Shown: positions 8,202 to 16,970 of the stretch, piece after piece
Numbering within the stretch: position 1 is the first letter of the stretch
Layout: every line of letters starts with the position of its first letter
Assembly: GCA_038745585.1 (NCBI GenBank)
Contig: JBCDLH010000002.1
Location: 124,001 to 188,000 of the forward strand
Source: HLUCCA09 sp038745585
Lineage (GTDB): Bacteria > Pseudomonadota > Alphaproteobacteria > Rhodobacterales > Rhodobacteraceae
Reading direction: 5' to 3'
Length of the DNA stretch: 64,000 bases
Program-made: the position numbers and the translations under genes
Notes under the pieces: generated by a model
Databases searched by the model: none
Told to the model about the DNA's origin: nothing
Seen by the model: the letters and a program-made list of their open reading frames with translations, nothing else

Positions 8202-9766
8202 CAGAGATCGAGCTTCAGTTGCGAGGCAGGCATCGGCCCAACCGGAGGGGACACAGCGCCCGCTTTCGGCTCGGGGTCGCGCTGGAACCGCATCGGCACG
8301 CCGGGCTCTTTGCGGCTCGCGTGTTTCTTGACGATCTGCTGCGCCTCTTCGCGGAACGCCGCACCGCGCCGGACGCCCCAGACACGGGTGCTCGCCTCCT
8401 TGGCCGCCGCTTTGACGTCGACAATCGGTTCCGGATAGCGCCGACCGAGCACGCGAGCAGCTCCCTCCCAACGCCAAGGCTCTTGCAGATGGGCGTCGGG
8501 GACTTCGTCAAGCTCGGGCAGCCACGCGCGGGTAAAGACACCGTCCGGATCCTGGTCGCCCCCCTGCTTGACGGGGTTGTAAATCCGCACCGTGTTCATC
8601 CCCGTCGTGCCCGATTGCATCTGCGTCTGCGACCAGTGAATGCCGGGCTCGTAATCGGTGAAGAGCCGCGCGAGGATCGGCCCGGTCGCGCGCCAATCGA
8701 GCCAGAGATGGTAGGACGCGACCGCCATCAGCATCGAGCGCATGCGAAAATTGAGCCAGCCCGTCGCCCGGAGGTAGCGCATGCAAGCATCGGCAAAGGG
8801 GATGCCGGTCTCGCCCTGCTCCCAAGCGCGAAGACGCGCGGCGTCAGGGGTGGCGGGGCGCAGACGCTCATAGGCCGAGTGCAGACACTGGGTCTCGATC
8901 CGGGGCTCGTCTTCGAGCTTTTGCATGAAGTGATCGCGCCAGGCGAGCCGCGAGGTGAATGAGCTGAGCGAGCCGGACCAGCCCTCGCGCGAGCCCTTGA
9001 CCTCCGCCTTGCGCGCCAGCGTCGCTTGATGCGCCTCGCGGGCCGAGAGCGTGCCGAGTGCCAGATGCGGCGAGAGGCGCGAGCACGCGCGTTCGCCCGT
9101 CAGCGGCGAGGACATGTCGCGCCGATAGGTGCGCCCGCGCTCGGTGAGGAACGAGCCAAGCAGCGAAAGCGCATGTGGCCGTCCGCCCGTCTGCCGCTCG
9201 GGGCACGGATCCGGCGCGAGGCCGAGCTCGGACGCCGTCGGCATGCGGCCGGGATCGATCCCGGCAGGTCCGGGCGCGCCCACGGGCACCGGAAGCTGCG
9301 GCATACGCAAGAGCCGTTCGCGCCGCCCGGCCCAGCCGTCCCGGCTCGTCAGCCGCCGCACGACGCCCGATTGCGCCAACTCGTCCCACGGGATGCCCGC
9401 CTCTGCCGCCCAGGCCGCCACGCGCCTGTCGCGCCCAAAGGTCCAGAGATTGCCGGTCTCTTCATGGCTGATCAGGCGCGTCGCGCGATGCTCATCCGCG
9501 AGCGCGGACAGGATCTCGACGGCATCGCCCACGCGCACCGCAAGCGGGAGCCCGATCTCTGCAAGATCCGCGCTCAACGCCGCCACGCATTCCGACGTGA
9601 AGGCATATTGCCGGGCGGATGTGTCGGGCAGCGCCCAATATGCCGGCTCCACGATGTAAAGCGGCAGGACCGATGTCCCGCTCTCGGCCGCAAGCGCGGC
9701 GGCATGGGTGAGGGCCGGGTGATCGGCGACACGCAGGTCGCGCTTAAACCACAAAAGATGCGTCAT
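8201..9766 (-). CDS. Photolyase/cryptochrome family flavoprotein
   Basis: A 521-residue protein with an N-terminal alpha/beta domain that would hold an antenna cofactor (LLWFKRDLRVADHPAL, residues 3-18) and a C-terminal all-helical FAD domain (about 230-470). FAD-domain landmarks include ACMRYLRATGWLNFRMR, IYNPVKQGGDQDPDGVF and WLPELDEVP. Family members use blue light and FAD either to split UV dimers or to signal. The region that reads NNGGWQWAAS-TGTDA in classical class I enzymes is here EPGIHWSQTQMQSGTTG, so it belongs to a different subclass. Repair activity is therefore probable but not certain. The start ATG 9766 gives the canonical N-terminus. Its stop overlaps the DUF2256 start. Confidence 0.85.
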   Translation of the reverse strand: MTHLLWFKRDLRVADHPALTHAAALAAESGTSVLPLYIVEPAYWALPDTSARQYAFTSECVAALSADLAEIGLPLAVRVGDAVEILSALADEHRATRLISHEETGNLWTFGRDRRVAAWAAEAGIPWDELAQSGVVRRLTSRDGWAGRRERLLRMPQLPVPVGAPGPAGIDPGRMPTASELGLAPDPCPERQTGGRPHALSLLGSFLTERGRTYRRDMSSPLTGERACSRLSPHLALGTLSAREAHQATLARKAEVKGSREGWSGSLSSFTSRLAWRDHFMQKLEDEPRIETQCLHSAYERLRPATPDAARLRAWEQGETGIPFADACMRYLRATGWLNFRMRSMLMAVASYHLWLDWRATGPILARLFTDYEPGIHWSQTQMQSGTTGMNTVRIYNPVKQGGDQDPDGVFTRAWLPELDEVPDAHLQEPWRWEGAARVLGRRYPEPIVDVKAAAKEASTRVWGVRRGAAFREEAQQIVKKHASRKEPGVPMRFQRDPEPKAGAVSPPVGPMPASQLKLDL

Positions 9767-9877
9767 GGCCGAAGGGTAGGCGCCACGGGCGCCGCGCCAA
9801 GACCCCGGCATGCGCCGAGGGCCCAGACCGTGGCAAGCCGAGCGGCGCGGGCGCTCCGACCTGCCGGAGCCACGGCG

Positions 9878-10561
9878 TCACGCTTGCCGCGGCATCTGTG
9901 CAAAAAACGTCGCCAGAGACTTCTCGCGCTCGGCGCGGAAACGGCAGCCGGTCGGCGTCAGCGTCCGGATCCGGTCGACGCGGAACATGCGGAAATCCTC
10001 GCGCAGGTCGCACCAGGCGATCAGCGTCCAGACCTTGCCCCAGAACCAAAGCGCAAGCGGGCGGATCTGGCGCACGGTGTCGCAGCCCCCCTCATCGCGG
10101 TAGGCGATGGAGATGATCGTGCGTTGTTCAATCGCAGCGTCGATCTCGTCGATCCGGGTGCGCAGAAGCTCTGTCATCTCGCTGCCGATGGCGTGGACCT
10201 GCACCGCGTCGGCCCGCGCGCGGGCATCTTCGGGCAGGACCGACGCGATCTTAACGAGCGCCTCCTCGGCGGCCTCGGCCATCGCCGCCCCGCCCCACGC
10301 TTTGATAAAGCGCGCGCCCGCAACAAGGGCCGCGACCTCCTCGCGGGTGAACATGAGCGGTGGCAGATCGAAGCCTTCGCGCATCACATAGCCGACGCCG
10401 GCCTCGCCTTCGACCGGCACGCCCGAGCCCTGCAGGTCGGCGATATCGCGATAGATCGTCCGCTCGCTGACTTCGAGGCGCTCGGCCAGCATCCGCGCCG
10501 TGACGAGCCGACCGCCTCGCAAATGCTGGACAATGCCAAAGAGACGGTCGGCCCGACGCAT
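9878..10561 (-). CDS. YafY-type transcriptional regulator (HTH + WYL domain)
   Basis: A 227-residue regulator. The N-terminal helix-turn-helix (MRRADRLFGIVQHLRGGR, LAERLEVSERTIYRDI) is of the DeoR/HTH_11 kind. The C-terminal half resembles a WYL sensor domain (ISIAYRDEGG, RPLALWFWGKVWTLIAWC), which in relatives binds small molecules or nucleic acid. The start is ATG 10561, one base after the stop of the VOC gene, so it is likely the last gene of the GNAT - VOC - regulator unit. It may control that unit; no operator was identified. Confidence 0.85.
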   Translation of the reverse strand: MRRADRLFGIVQHLRGGRLVTARMLAERLEVSERTIYRDIADLQGSGVPVEGEAGVGYVMREGFDLPPLMFTREEVAALVAGARFIKAWGGAAMAEAAEEALVKIASVLPEDARARADAVQVHAIGSEMTELLRTRIDEIDAAIEQRTIISIAYRDEGGCDTVRQIRPLALWFWGKVWTLIAWCDLREDFRMFRVDRIRTLTPTGCRFRAEREKSLATFFAQMPRQA

Positions 10562-10562
10562 C

Positions 10563-11021
10563 TCAGTTCGCCACGGGCGCGTCGGCCATGCCGCTAGGGT
10601 CCGGCGCTTTGGCTTCGAATAGCCCGACGGAGTTACCGTCCGGATCTTCGATATAGATGAACCGGCCATAGGGGATCTCGATGGGCCCGTAGAGCCGCTT
10701 GGCTCCGGCCGCGACCGCGCGGTCCGCGGCGGCCTCGGCGCTGTCGGCGACGGTCAGATGGACAGTCGGGCCGCGCCCATCGAGGGCGGGCTTGCCCTCA
10801 TAAAGATGGATCGACGCGCCCAGCATCGGCGGGTCGGTGCGCAAGACCGCGGTCTTGTCGGGGCCCATATCCATCCGGTCAAAGGCGCCGCCGAGGATGG
10901 CCGTGTAAAACGCGATGCCGGTTTCGAGGTCGGTCACGGGCACTTCGGCCCAGACCAGTCCGTGTTCGGGCGTGTGGCCCGCCGCGGCGGCGGAGGTTGG
11001 CATGGTCTCTGCGGTGGTCAT
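10563..11021 (-). CDS. VOC (glyoxalase/bleomycin-resistance fold) family protein
   Basis: A 152-residue protein with the paired beta-alpha-beta-beta-beta modules of the vicinal-oxygen-chelate superfamily. It shows WAEVPVTDLETGIAFYTAILG near the start and FIYIEDPDGNSVGLFE near the end, both typical landmarks. These proteins bind a divalent metal and act as glyoxalases, dioxygenases or drug-binding proteins; this one cannot be placed further. ATG 11021 overlaps the stop of the GNAT gene by ATGA. The regulator gene follows one base after its stop. Confidence 0.85.
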   Translation of the reverse strand: MTTAETMPTSAAAAGHTPEHGLVWAEVPVTDLETGIAFYTAILGGAFDRMDMGPDKTAVLRTDPPMLGASIHLYEGKPALDGRGPTVHLTVADSAEAAADRAVAAGAKRLYGPIEIPYGRFIYIEDPDGNSVGLFEAKAPDPSGMADAPVAN

Positions 11022-11641
11022 GTGCGTGGCTCCCTGGGGATTGTGTCCGATGCCCTGTCATCGCACACCCCTCCTGACAGGGTTCTGTCAGGAGGATGCA
11101 GGAGGGGGGATTTCTCCATCGAGACGCGGTTGAGCCGGACGCCGTTGCGCATCACCCACTCTTCCCCAAGCGCGGCCCAGCCGCGGCGTTCCAGAAAGGA
11201 GCGCAGCATGAGGCTCGCATGGGCGGTCATCACGGACCCTGGTCCCACCGCCGCTTCAAACCCGTCATAAAGCGCTCCGGCGAGGCCCGAGCGCCGCTCC
11301 TCGGGCAGAACGAAGAAGAAATCGATATGCGGCGCGAACTCCGGGGACCCGAGCCCGAGCGCCGTCAGAAACCCGCGCGGCGCACCGCCCCTTCTGGCCA
11401 GCCAAGTGCGGCCCCCGGCAAAGCGCTGGGCAAACCAGTGTGGCTCCGTCTCCTGTGGCACCCAGGCGCGGCGCTGCGCTTCGGTATAGTGCGGGCTTGC
11501 TCCCTCGCGGACGGCACGGGCAAAGATGTGCCAGCAGGCCCCGCGGTCGGAGGCACTGGCCCCGTGATCCGCAAGGGCCCGGATCTCTAGAGGCTGGATC
11601 TCGAGGGTCTGGATCTCGAGGGTCTGGATCTCAACGGTCAT
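11018..11641 (-). CDS. GNAT-like acetyltransferase with an N-terminal tandem repeat
   Basis: A 207-residue protein whose core (about 35-165) resembles GNAT N-acetyltransferases. It has a helix ending in the motif region VLPEERRSGLAGALYDGF, which corresponds to the acetyl-CoA pyrophosphate loop, and a W-rich substrate-side stretch (HWFAQRFAGGRTWLARR). The first ~20 residues are pentapeptide repeats (LEIQT-LEIQT-LEIQP-LEIRA) encoded by a 15-bp tandem repeat. The start ATG 11641 opens directly into the repeat. It is the first gene of an overlapping set with VOC and WYL genes. The acceptor substrate is unknown. Confidence 0.75.
   Translation of the reverse strand: MTVEIQTLEIQTLEIQPLEIRALADHGASASDRGACWHIFARAVREGASPHYTEAQRRAWVPQETEPHWFAQRFAGGRTWLARRGGAPRGFLTALGLGSPEFAPHIDFFFVLPEERRSGLAGALYDGFEAAVGPGSVMTAHASLMLRSFLERRGWAALGEEWVMRNGVRLNRVSMEKSPLLHPPDRTLSGGVCDDRASDTIPREPRT
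11579..11638. repeat. 15-bp tandem repeat encoding LEIQT units
   Basis: Four head-to-tail units. Two are identical (CTGGATCTCGAGGGT at 11594-11608 and 11609-11623), flanked by variants at 11579-11593 and 11624-11638. It lies inside the N-terminus of the GNAT gene and keeps frame because the unit is a multiple of three. Confidence 0.85.
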
Positions 11642-11825
11642 GTGTCGGCCCGCCTCCCGCCTGCCATGGCCGCAGGTAGGGATCGCAGGCCCGCGCGACA
11701 AGCCGAGCCGGCCAGGGCGAAGAGCCGCGCCCATCTGGCTCGCGAAAGCCGCCCCAACCCCACCGACTGCGATTGCTCTGCCCCCGGACTTCGCTAGGGT
11801 GCGCGCGACAGCAAGGAGCCGCAAG

Positions 11826-14375
11826 ATGAAGGACGCATCCCCGCAAACGGTGTACCTCCGGAACTACCGGCCCTACTCGCACCGGATTGAGTCGGTTGAG
11901 TTGGTCTTTCGGCTCGACCCTAACGCGACCCGCGTCGTCTCGCGCATCCGCTTTGCCCCCAAACCTGGACGGACCGAGGAACCGCTCTTTCTCCATGGCG
12001 AGCGGCTAAAGCCGATTTGGACGCGGGTGAACGGCGTCCCGGTCAAGCCGCTGCCGGTCGACGGTGGGATAGAGGTCGTCGTCCCGGACACGCCCTTTAC
12101 CTGGGAAGCCGAGGTCGAGATTGACCCGCAGGCGAACACCTCGCTCGACGGGCTCTATCTCTCAAACGGGATGTTCTGCACGCAATGCGAGGCCGAGGGT
12201 TTTCGCAAGATCACTTACTATCCCGACCGCCCCGATGTCATGGCGACCTTCACGGTGCGCGTTGAGGCCGATCTTCCGGTCCTCCTCTCGAATGGCAATC
12301 CGCGCAAATCCGGCAAGGGCTTTGCCGAGTGGCACGATCCGTGGCCAAAGCCCGCCTATCTCTTTGCCCTCGTCGCGGGGGACCTTGTCGCCCACAAGGA
12401 CAGCTTCACGACCTCGGAAAAGCGAGACGTCGCGCTCAAGATCTGGGTCCGCCCCGGGGATGAGGGCCGTTGCGCCTATGCGATGGACGCGCTTAAACGC
12501 TCGATGAAGTGGGACCAGGATGTCTATGGCCGCGCCTATGACCTCGACGTCTTCAACATCGTCGCCGTTGACGATTTCAACATGGGCGCGATGGAGAATA
12601 AGGGCCTCAACATCTTCAACTCAAAATATGTGCTGGCAAGCCCCGAGACGGCGACCGACCGCGACTATGAGTTTATCGAGAGCATCGTCGCGCATGAGTA
12701 TTTCCACAACTGGACGGGCAATCGCATCACGTGCCGCGACTGGTTTCAGCTTTGCCTTAAGGAGGGGCTGACCGTCTTTCGCGACCAGGAGTTTTCGGGC
12801 GATATGCGCTCCCACGCCGTCAAGCGGATCGACGACGTGCTGAGCTTGCGCGCGTCACAGTTTCGCGAGGATGCGGGGCCGCTTGCGCATCCTGTCCGGC
12901 CCGAGAGCTTTGTCGAGATCAACAACTTCTACACGGCCACGGTCTATGAAAAGGGCGCCGAGGTCATCGGGATGCTCAAGCGTCTCGTCGGCGATGAGGG
13001 GTATGCCAAAGCGCTCGCGCTCTACTTCAAGCGCCACGATGGCGATGCGGCGACGATTGAGGATTGGCTCAAAGTCTTTGAAGACGCGACCGAGCGGGAC
13101 CTCGCACAGTTCAAGCTTTGGTATTCCCAAGCCGGTACGCCGCGGATCAATGTCACCGAAGCCTTCGCTGGGGGCACCTATACGCTGACCCTCGCGCAGC
13201 ACCTCGGCCCAACGCCCGGCCAGCCGGAGAAGGCGCCGATGGTCATCCCGGTGGCAATGGGGCTTATCGGCCGCGACGGGGCCGAGGTTGTCCCGACCCG
13301 CGTGCTGGAGCTGACCGAAGCCGAGCAGAGCTGGACGTTCGAGGGGCTCGCGGCGCAGCCGATCCCGTCCTTGCTGCGCGGGTTTTCCGCCCCGGTGATC
13401 ATCGAACGTGAGACGACCGAAGCCGAGCGCTTGACCCTGCTCGCCCACGACACCGACCCGTTTAATCGCTGGGAGGCGGGGCGCGCGCTGGCCAAGGACA
13501 CGCTGCTGCGCATGGTCACCGAAGACGCCCATCCGGGTGCCGCCTATCTCGATGCGCTGGGGCTTTTGGCCGAGGACAAGAGCCTCGACCCCGCCTTTCG
13601 CGCCCTGGCCCTTGCGTTGCCGAGCCAGGATGATCTGGCCCAGACCCTGCATGAGGCTGGCGTCGTCCCCGATCCCCAGCGGATCTGGGACGCGACGCGG
13701 GCGCTCCGGACGGAGATGGCCGAATACCTCACGCCCGCGTTCGATCGGCTCTACAAGGGCATGAAGCCCCGCGGCCGCTACACTGCCAATGCCAACGCAG
13801 CCGGCAAACGGGCGCTGCGGAGCCGAGCGCTCGGCTATCTCAGCCACGTGGACCAGGGCAAGCGGGCGAGCGCGCAATTCGAGCAGGCCGACAACATGAC
13901 CGAGACGCTCACAGCTCTCGGCCCCCTGATCGAGACCGGCCATGCCGAGGCCGCCCTTGCCGCATTCGAAAAGACCTGGCGCGACGATCGCCTCGTCATG
14001 GACAAATGGTTTTCCATGCAGATCGCCCATGCCGATCCCGCCGATGCAGCAGCGACGGCCAAGCGGCTGACGACGCATGCGCTCTTTGATTGGAAAAACC
14101 CCAATCGCTTCCGCTCTGTCGTGGGTGCGCTCGCCGTCAATGGCGCGGGCTTTCACCATGCCTCGGGCGACGGCTACGCTTTCGTCGCCGATTGGCTGAT
14201 CAAGCTCGACCCGCTCAACCCGCAGACCGCCGCGCGCATGACCACAGCGTTCGAGACCTGGGCGCGCTATGACGCCGACCGGCAGGGCCAGATGCGCGCG
14301 GCGCTGGAGCGGATCGCGGCGACGCCCGATCTCAGCCGCGACACCACCGAGATGGTGAGCCGTATCCTCGGCTGA
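11826..14375 (+). CDS. pepN: Aminopeptidase N
   Basis: An 849-residue zinc aminopeptidase of the M1 family that removes N-terminal residues from peptides in the cytoplasm. The substrate-binding GAMEN motif is at 254-258. The zinc site is HEYFH (290-294), with the third ligand E313 in LKEGLTVFRD. N-terminal beta-saddle, catalytic, small beta and C-terminal helical domains can be followed along the length, which is close to other proteobacterial PepN (about 870). The start is ATG 11826 after AAGGAGCCGCAAG, giving MKDASPQTVYLRNY. It is divergent from the GNAT gene, with 184 bases between starts. Confidence 0.95.
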   Translation: MKDASPQTVYLRNYRPYSHRIESVELVFRLDPNATRVVSRIRFAPKPGRTEEPLFLHGERLKPIWTRVNGVPVKPLPVDGGIEVVVPDTPFTWEAEVEIDPQANTSLDGLYLSNGMFCTQCEAEGFRKITYYPDRPDVMATFTVRVEADLPVLLSNGNPRKSGKGFAEWHDPWPKPAYLFALVAGDLVAHKDSFTTSEKRDVALKIWVRPGDEGRCAYAMDALKRSMKWDQDVYGRAYDLDVFNIVAVDDFNMGAMENKGLNIFNSKYVLASPETATDRDYEFIESIVAHEYFHNWTGNRITCRDWFQLCLKEGLTVFRDQEFSGDMRSHAVKRIDDVLSLRASQFREDAGPLAHPVRPESFVEINNFYTATVYEKGAEVIGMLKRLVGDEGYAKALALYFKRHDGDAATIEDWLKVFEDATERDLAQFKLWYSQAGTPRINVTEAFAGGTYTLTLAQHLGPTPGQPEKAPMVIPVAMGLIGRDGAEVVPTRVLELTEAEQSWTFEGLAAQPIPSLLRGFSAPVIIERETTEAERLTLLAHDTDPFNRWEAGRALAKDTLLRMVTEDAHPGAAYLDALGLLAEDKSLDPAFRALALALPSQDDLAQTLHEAGVVPDPQRIWDATRALRTEMAEYLTPAFDRLYKGMKPRGRYTANANAAGKRALRSRALGYLSHVDQGKRASAQFEQADNMTETLTALGPLIETGHAEAALAAFEKTWRDDRLVMDKWFSMQIAHADPADAAATAKRLTTHALFDWKNPNRFRSVVGALAVNGAGFHHASGDGYAFVADWLIKLDPLNPQTAARMTTAFETWARYDADRQGQMRAALERIAATPDLSRDTTEMVSRILG

Positions 14376-14417
14376 GCGCGCCGCCCTCGGCGACAGACGG
14401 ACGACCGATTTCCCGGC

Positions 14418-14439
14418 GTCCGGCGTTTTATTGCCGGAC
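14418..14439 (+). terminator. Possible hairpin terminator after pepN
   Basis: GTCCGGC pairs with GCCGGAC around an AT-rich loop, about 45 bases after the pepN stop. There is no downstream T-run, so termination strength is doubtful. Confidence 0.3.
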
Positions 14440-14538
14440 CGGATGCTTAAATGAAAGGCGTCCCTCTGAGGGATGCGGCGGTCCATGCAACCTGCTAAGC
14501 TGTCGTTGCCTTGTCACGCGAGCATGGTGGGTGGGCCC

Positions 14539-15423
14539 ATGAGAGATCGAATCGACCCTTTGATTGCGGAGCGGGCAGCCTGGCTCTTTCGCAACGATCC
14601 TTTCTCGAAGACGGCCCGCTATCTCCTCGACAAAGCACTCGGCTACGAGCGAACCATTGAGCTTGGCACAATGTTTCGCGACATGCCGACCCATGAGATC
14701 ATGGCGACGCTGTCGGATCTCATTTGCCGCGAGGTCGAAATCAGCGGCATCGACCGTGTACCGGCCACTGGCTCGGCCCTGATCGTCGCGAACCATCCGA
14801 CTGGGATCGCCGACGGAATCGTTCTTTGGCACGCGCTACGCGCCCGGAGGACAGACGCGTTCGTCTATGCCAATTCCGACATCCTGCGCGTCCTGCCGCA
14901 GTTTGAGAGCATGATCGCGCCGGTTGAGTGGCGTGTCGACAAGCGCACCCATGGCAAGACCCGAGAGACCATGGCCTATACCCGCCGCGCCATCGACGCG
15001 GGCCGGCTCGGCGTGATCTTTCCCTCCGGGCGCCTGGCCAAGCGGCGCGGGCTGCGCCTCCATGAGCGGCCCTGGATGGCCTCAGCGGCGATGATCGCAC
15101 GCAAGTTCGATCTCGATGTGATCCCGGTGAATGTGCGCGCGCGAAACTCGGCGCTGTTTTACCTCTTTGACATCCTCCATCCGTCCTTGCGCGACATCAC
15201 GCTTTTCTACGAGACGCTGAACAAGGGGCGGCAGCCCTATCGCGTCAATGTCGGCCGTCCGATCCCAGCCAAGAAGCTTTCGGCGAACTCGGCGGAGGCC
15301 ATTGAGGATCTAAAGGCGCGAACGCTGCAGCTCGGCGGGCGGCACTCGCCCGATGTGTCGCTGGCGGAGGTGACGCGGCGTCCGCGCTGGGCGAAAAAGG
15401 TCGAGGGGCTTGCGGGCTATTGA
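14539..15423 (+). CDS. PlsC-type acyltransferase
   Basis: A 294-residue member of the lysophospholipid acyltransferase superfamily. The catalytic H-x4-D motif is NHPTGIAD (85-92). The phosphate-binding block is IFPSGRLAKRRG, and a third block VIPVNVRARNS follows. Members transfer a fatty acyl chain to lysophosphatidate or a related acceptor at the membrane. No strong membrane helix is present, so it is probably peripheral. Two starts are possible, ATG 14524 and ATG 14539; the second is better placed behind GGTGGGTGGG. It may or may not be the essential PlsC, as Rhodobacterales have several paralogues. Confidence 0.8.
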   Translation: MRDRIDPLIAERAAWLFRNDPFSKTARYLLDKALGYERTIELGTMFRDMPTHEIMATLSDLICREVEISGIDRVPATGSALIVANHPTGIADGIVLWHALRARRTDAFVYANSDILRVLPQFESMIAPVEWRVDKRTHGKTRETMAYTRRAIDAGRLGVIFPSGRLAKRRGLRLHERPWMASAAMIARKFDLDVIPVNVRARNSALFYLFDILHPSLRDITLFYETLNKGRQPYRVNVGRPIPAKKLSANSAEAIEDLKARTLQLGGRHSPDVSLAEVTRRPRWAKKVEGLAGY

Positions 15424-16077
15424 GCCGTCGGACCACAGGCGCAATTGTGCCCTGTAAAGGACCCGAAACGCCCAGATTTTGGTAACCCATCCTTAAGGTT
15501 AATCGCTCAGAAAAAGCGCACGGCACAGGCTGGCGAGCCGATGGCCGTGCAGAAAGAGGGCGTCCCGGTTGTGGGTGTTCTGAGTGTGTGAAACCGGGCC
15601 GCCGACGGGGGCACGTTGGCCCCACCGCCTTCTTTCTGCTTCATCGACGCGGGCGCGCCATGGAGGTTGCACGCCGCTTGGCGCATCTCGGGCTTGGACG
15701 CGACGCCGTGCATCTGTGAGAAACGGACGCGGAGAGTGCCGCCAAAGCTTCGAACCCGCGCCCGAAACGATCGCCAAAGAGCGAAGTTTTAGCGCTTCGA
15801 CCGAGGAGAGGCCTCGATCTAGAGCATCGTCCATAAAACTTGCATCACAGCGAGGAGCGCGAAGGACCCGCCTGACGGGCACCGTCAGGCCGCGCCGGTC
15901 CGCCCCCCCCCGGGGCGGCGCGATTGCGCCACCCGGGGGACCGGCTCGGGATCTGAGGGAAGGAGTGATGCAGGTTTTCTGGACGGTGCTCTAGCGCCGG
16001 GTTGCGGTACGCGATCCCAATGCGCGTGACGCGTGCCACAGCATCACGCTCATGGGTGACGCCTGTGGTCCGCGGCC
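15424..16077. other. 650-base gap, no gene recognised
   Basis: The gap lies between the acyltransferase gene and the convergent transglycosylase gene. The first 60 bases are AT-rich (TTGGTAACCC, CTTAAGGTTAA). The right third holds a MITE-like inverted-repeat element, listed separately. Reading frames of up to 136 codons exist on the plus strand but have no family resemblance or ribosome site and run through the element. Confidence 0.5.
15819..15994. mobile_element. MITE-like element with 30-bp terminal inverted repeats
   Basis: The left arm at 15819-15848 starts CTAGAGCATCGTCCATAAAA. It matches the reverse complement of the right arm at 15965-15994 at 27 of 30 positions. The outer ends are both CTAG. 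The 116-base interior has no reading frame of its own but contains a short hairpin (CCTGACG/CGTCAGG) and a GC-rich run. No clear target duplication is visible. Size, non-coding interior and inverted ends fit a miniature inverted-repeat element; a structured RNA or bidirectional terminator is the alternative. Confidence 0.55.
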
Positions 16078-16707
16078 TTACTTCTGGCAATAGGGCTGCG
16101 TGCTGACCCAGGTCCGCATGTCCTCGCGCTTGCGCGACGAATGGAATGGGCCCCAATCGGCGGCCACCCCACGCATGCCCCTTGAGACCACATTGTCGCG
16201 CGGCACGGTATAGGCCATGATGCGGATCGCACAGCTCAGGTTCGATGGCCCATCCTTCAGCGCCGCCCCCGACCGCGCCTCGCAGCCATAGCCACGCGCG
16301 GTCGCTGGCGCAATCTGGACAAGGCCGAACCACAGCCCGCCCCCGCCGACAGCGCTGGGATTCCAAGTCGATTCGTGCTTGGCGAGCGTCGAGATCAGCC
16401 CCGTCCAAAACGCCTTGCGTTGCTCGGTGTCGGCCTCCGGATAGGCTGGGCACCAGGCTTCGATGTCGCGCGGCGTCAGCTCAGGCAGTGCCGCGCCGTG
16501 GGTATCGAGCGCGGCAAAGGCCGTCTCTGTCCAAGCCTCGGCTTCGGGGTGATGATCCCATCGCATCGGCGCGGCCAGGCCCGAGGTCGAAAGCTCTGCT
16601 TGCGGGGCTTGCATGAACGCAAACATCGCGCCGTCCTCCGACACACAGGCCGAAAGCACGAAAGGCAGGACGAGGGAGATCAGCCCCAGGCGGACGCGAC
16701 GCAACAT
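16078..16707 (-). CDS. Lytic-transglycosylase-like (SLT domain) lipoprotein
   Basis: A 209-residue exported protein. A lipoprotein signal ends at C21 (VLSAC), so it is predicted to be anchored to a membrane in the periplasm. The SLT-like core includes the catalytic-glutamate position E112 (KHESTWNPSAVGGGGLWFG) and the downstream LVQIAPATARGYGC. Such enzymes cut the glycan strands of peptidoglycan. The ATG at 16707 opens directly into the signal peptide. It is transcribed away from gatB, whose start is 264 bases away. The domain is diverged from classical Slt70, so activity is likely but unproven. Confidence 0.75.
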   Translation of the reverse strand: MLRRVRLGLISLVLPFVLSACVSEDGAMFAFMQAPQAELSTSGLAAPMRWDHHPEAEAWTETAFAALDTHGAALPELTPRDIEAWCPAYPEADTEQRKAFWTGLISTLAKHESTWNPSAVGGGGLWFGLVQIAPATARGYGCEARSGAALKDGPSNLSCAIRIMAYTVPRDNVVSRGMRGVAADWGPFHSSRKREDMRTWVSTQPYCQK

Positions 16708-16970
16708 TCAAAAAACCCCGTGAGTGGCAACCAGGCGTCCGTTTGGCGACCGACCGCTCAAAAAGCAAGCGCGAGGGCGTCGTTCGGCAGGATTCTGCCG
16801 AAGCTTCTTGCGCTTTTGCGAACCAAGCTGGGAACGCGTGGCGGGCCGATTGCCCGCGCCCCTCTTCGCCGCGCGCCGGCCCGCATCCCTTGCCGCGCAA
16901 CCGCCCCTCCCCTACAACCCGTGCGCGCTCCGCCACACGCGCACGCTTGTCCCGAACTGGAGGCCCTCCC

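Noticed and set aside
15584..15994. 136-codon plus-strand frame in the gap after the acyltransferase gene
   Set aside because: It runs through the inverted-repeat element, has no ribosome site and no family resemblance.
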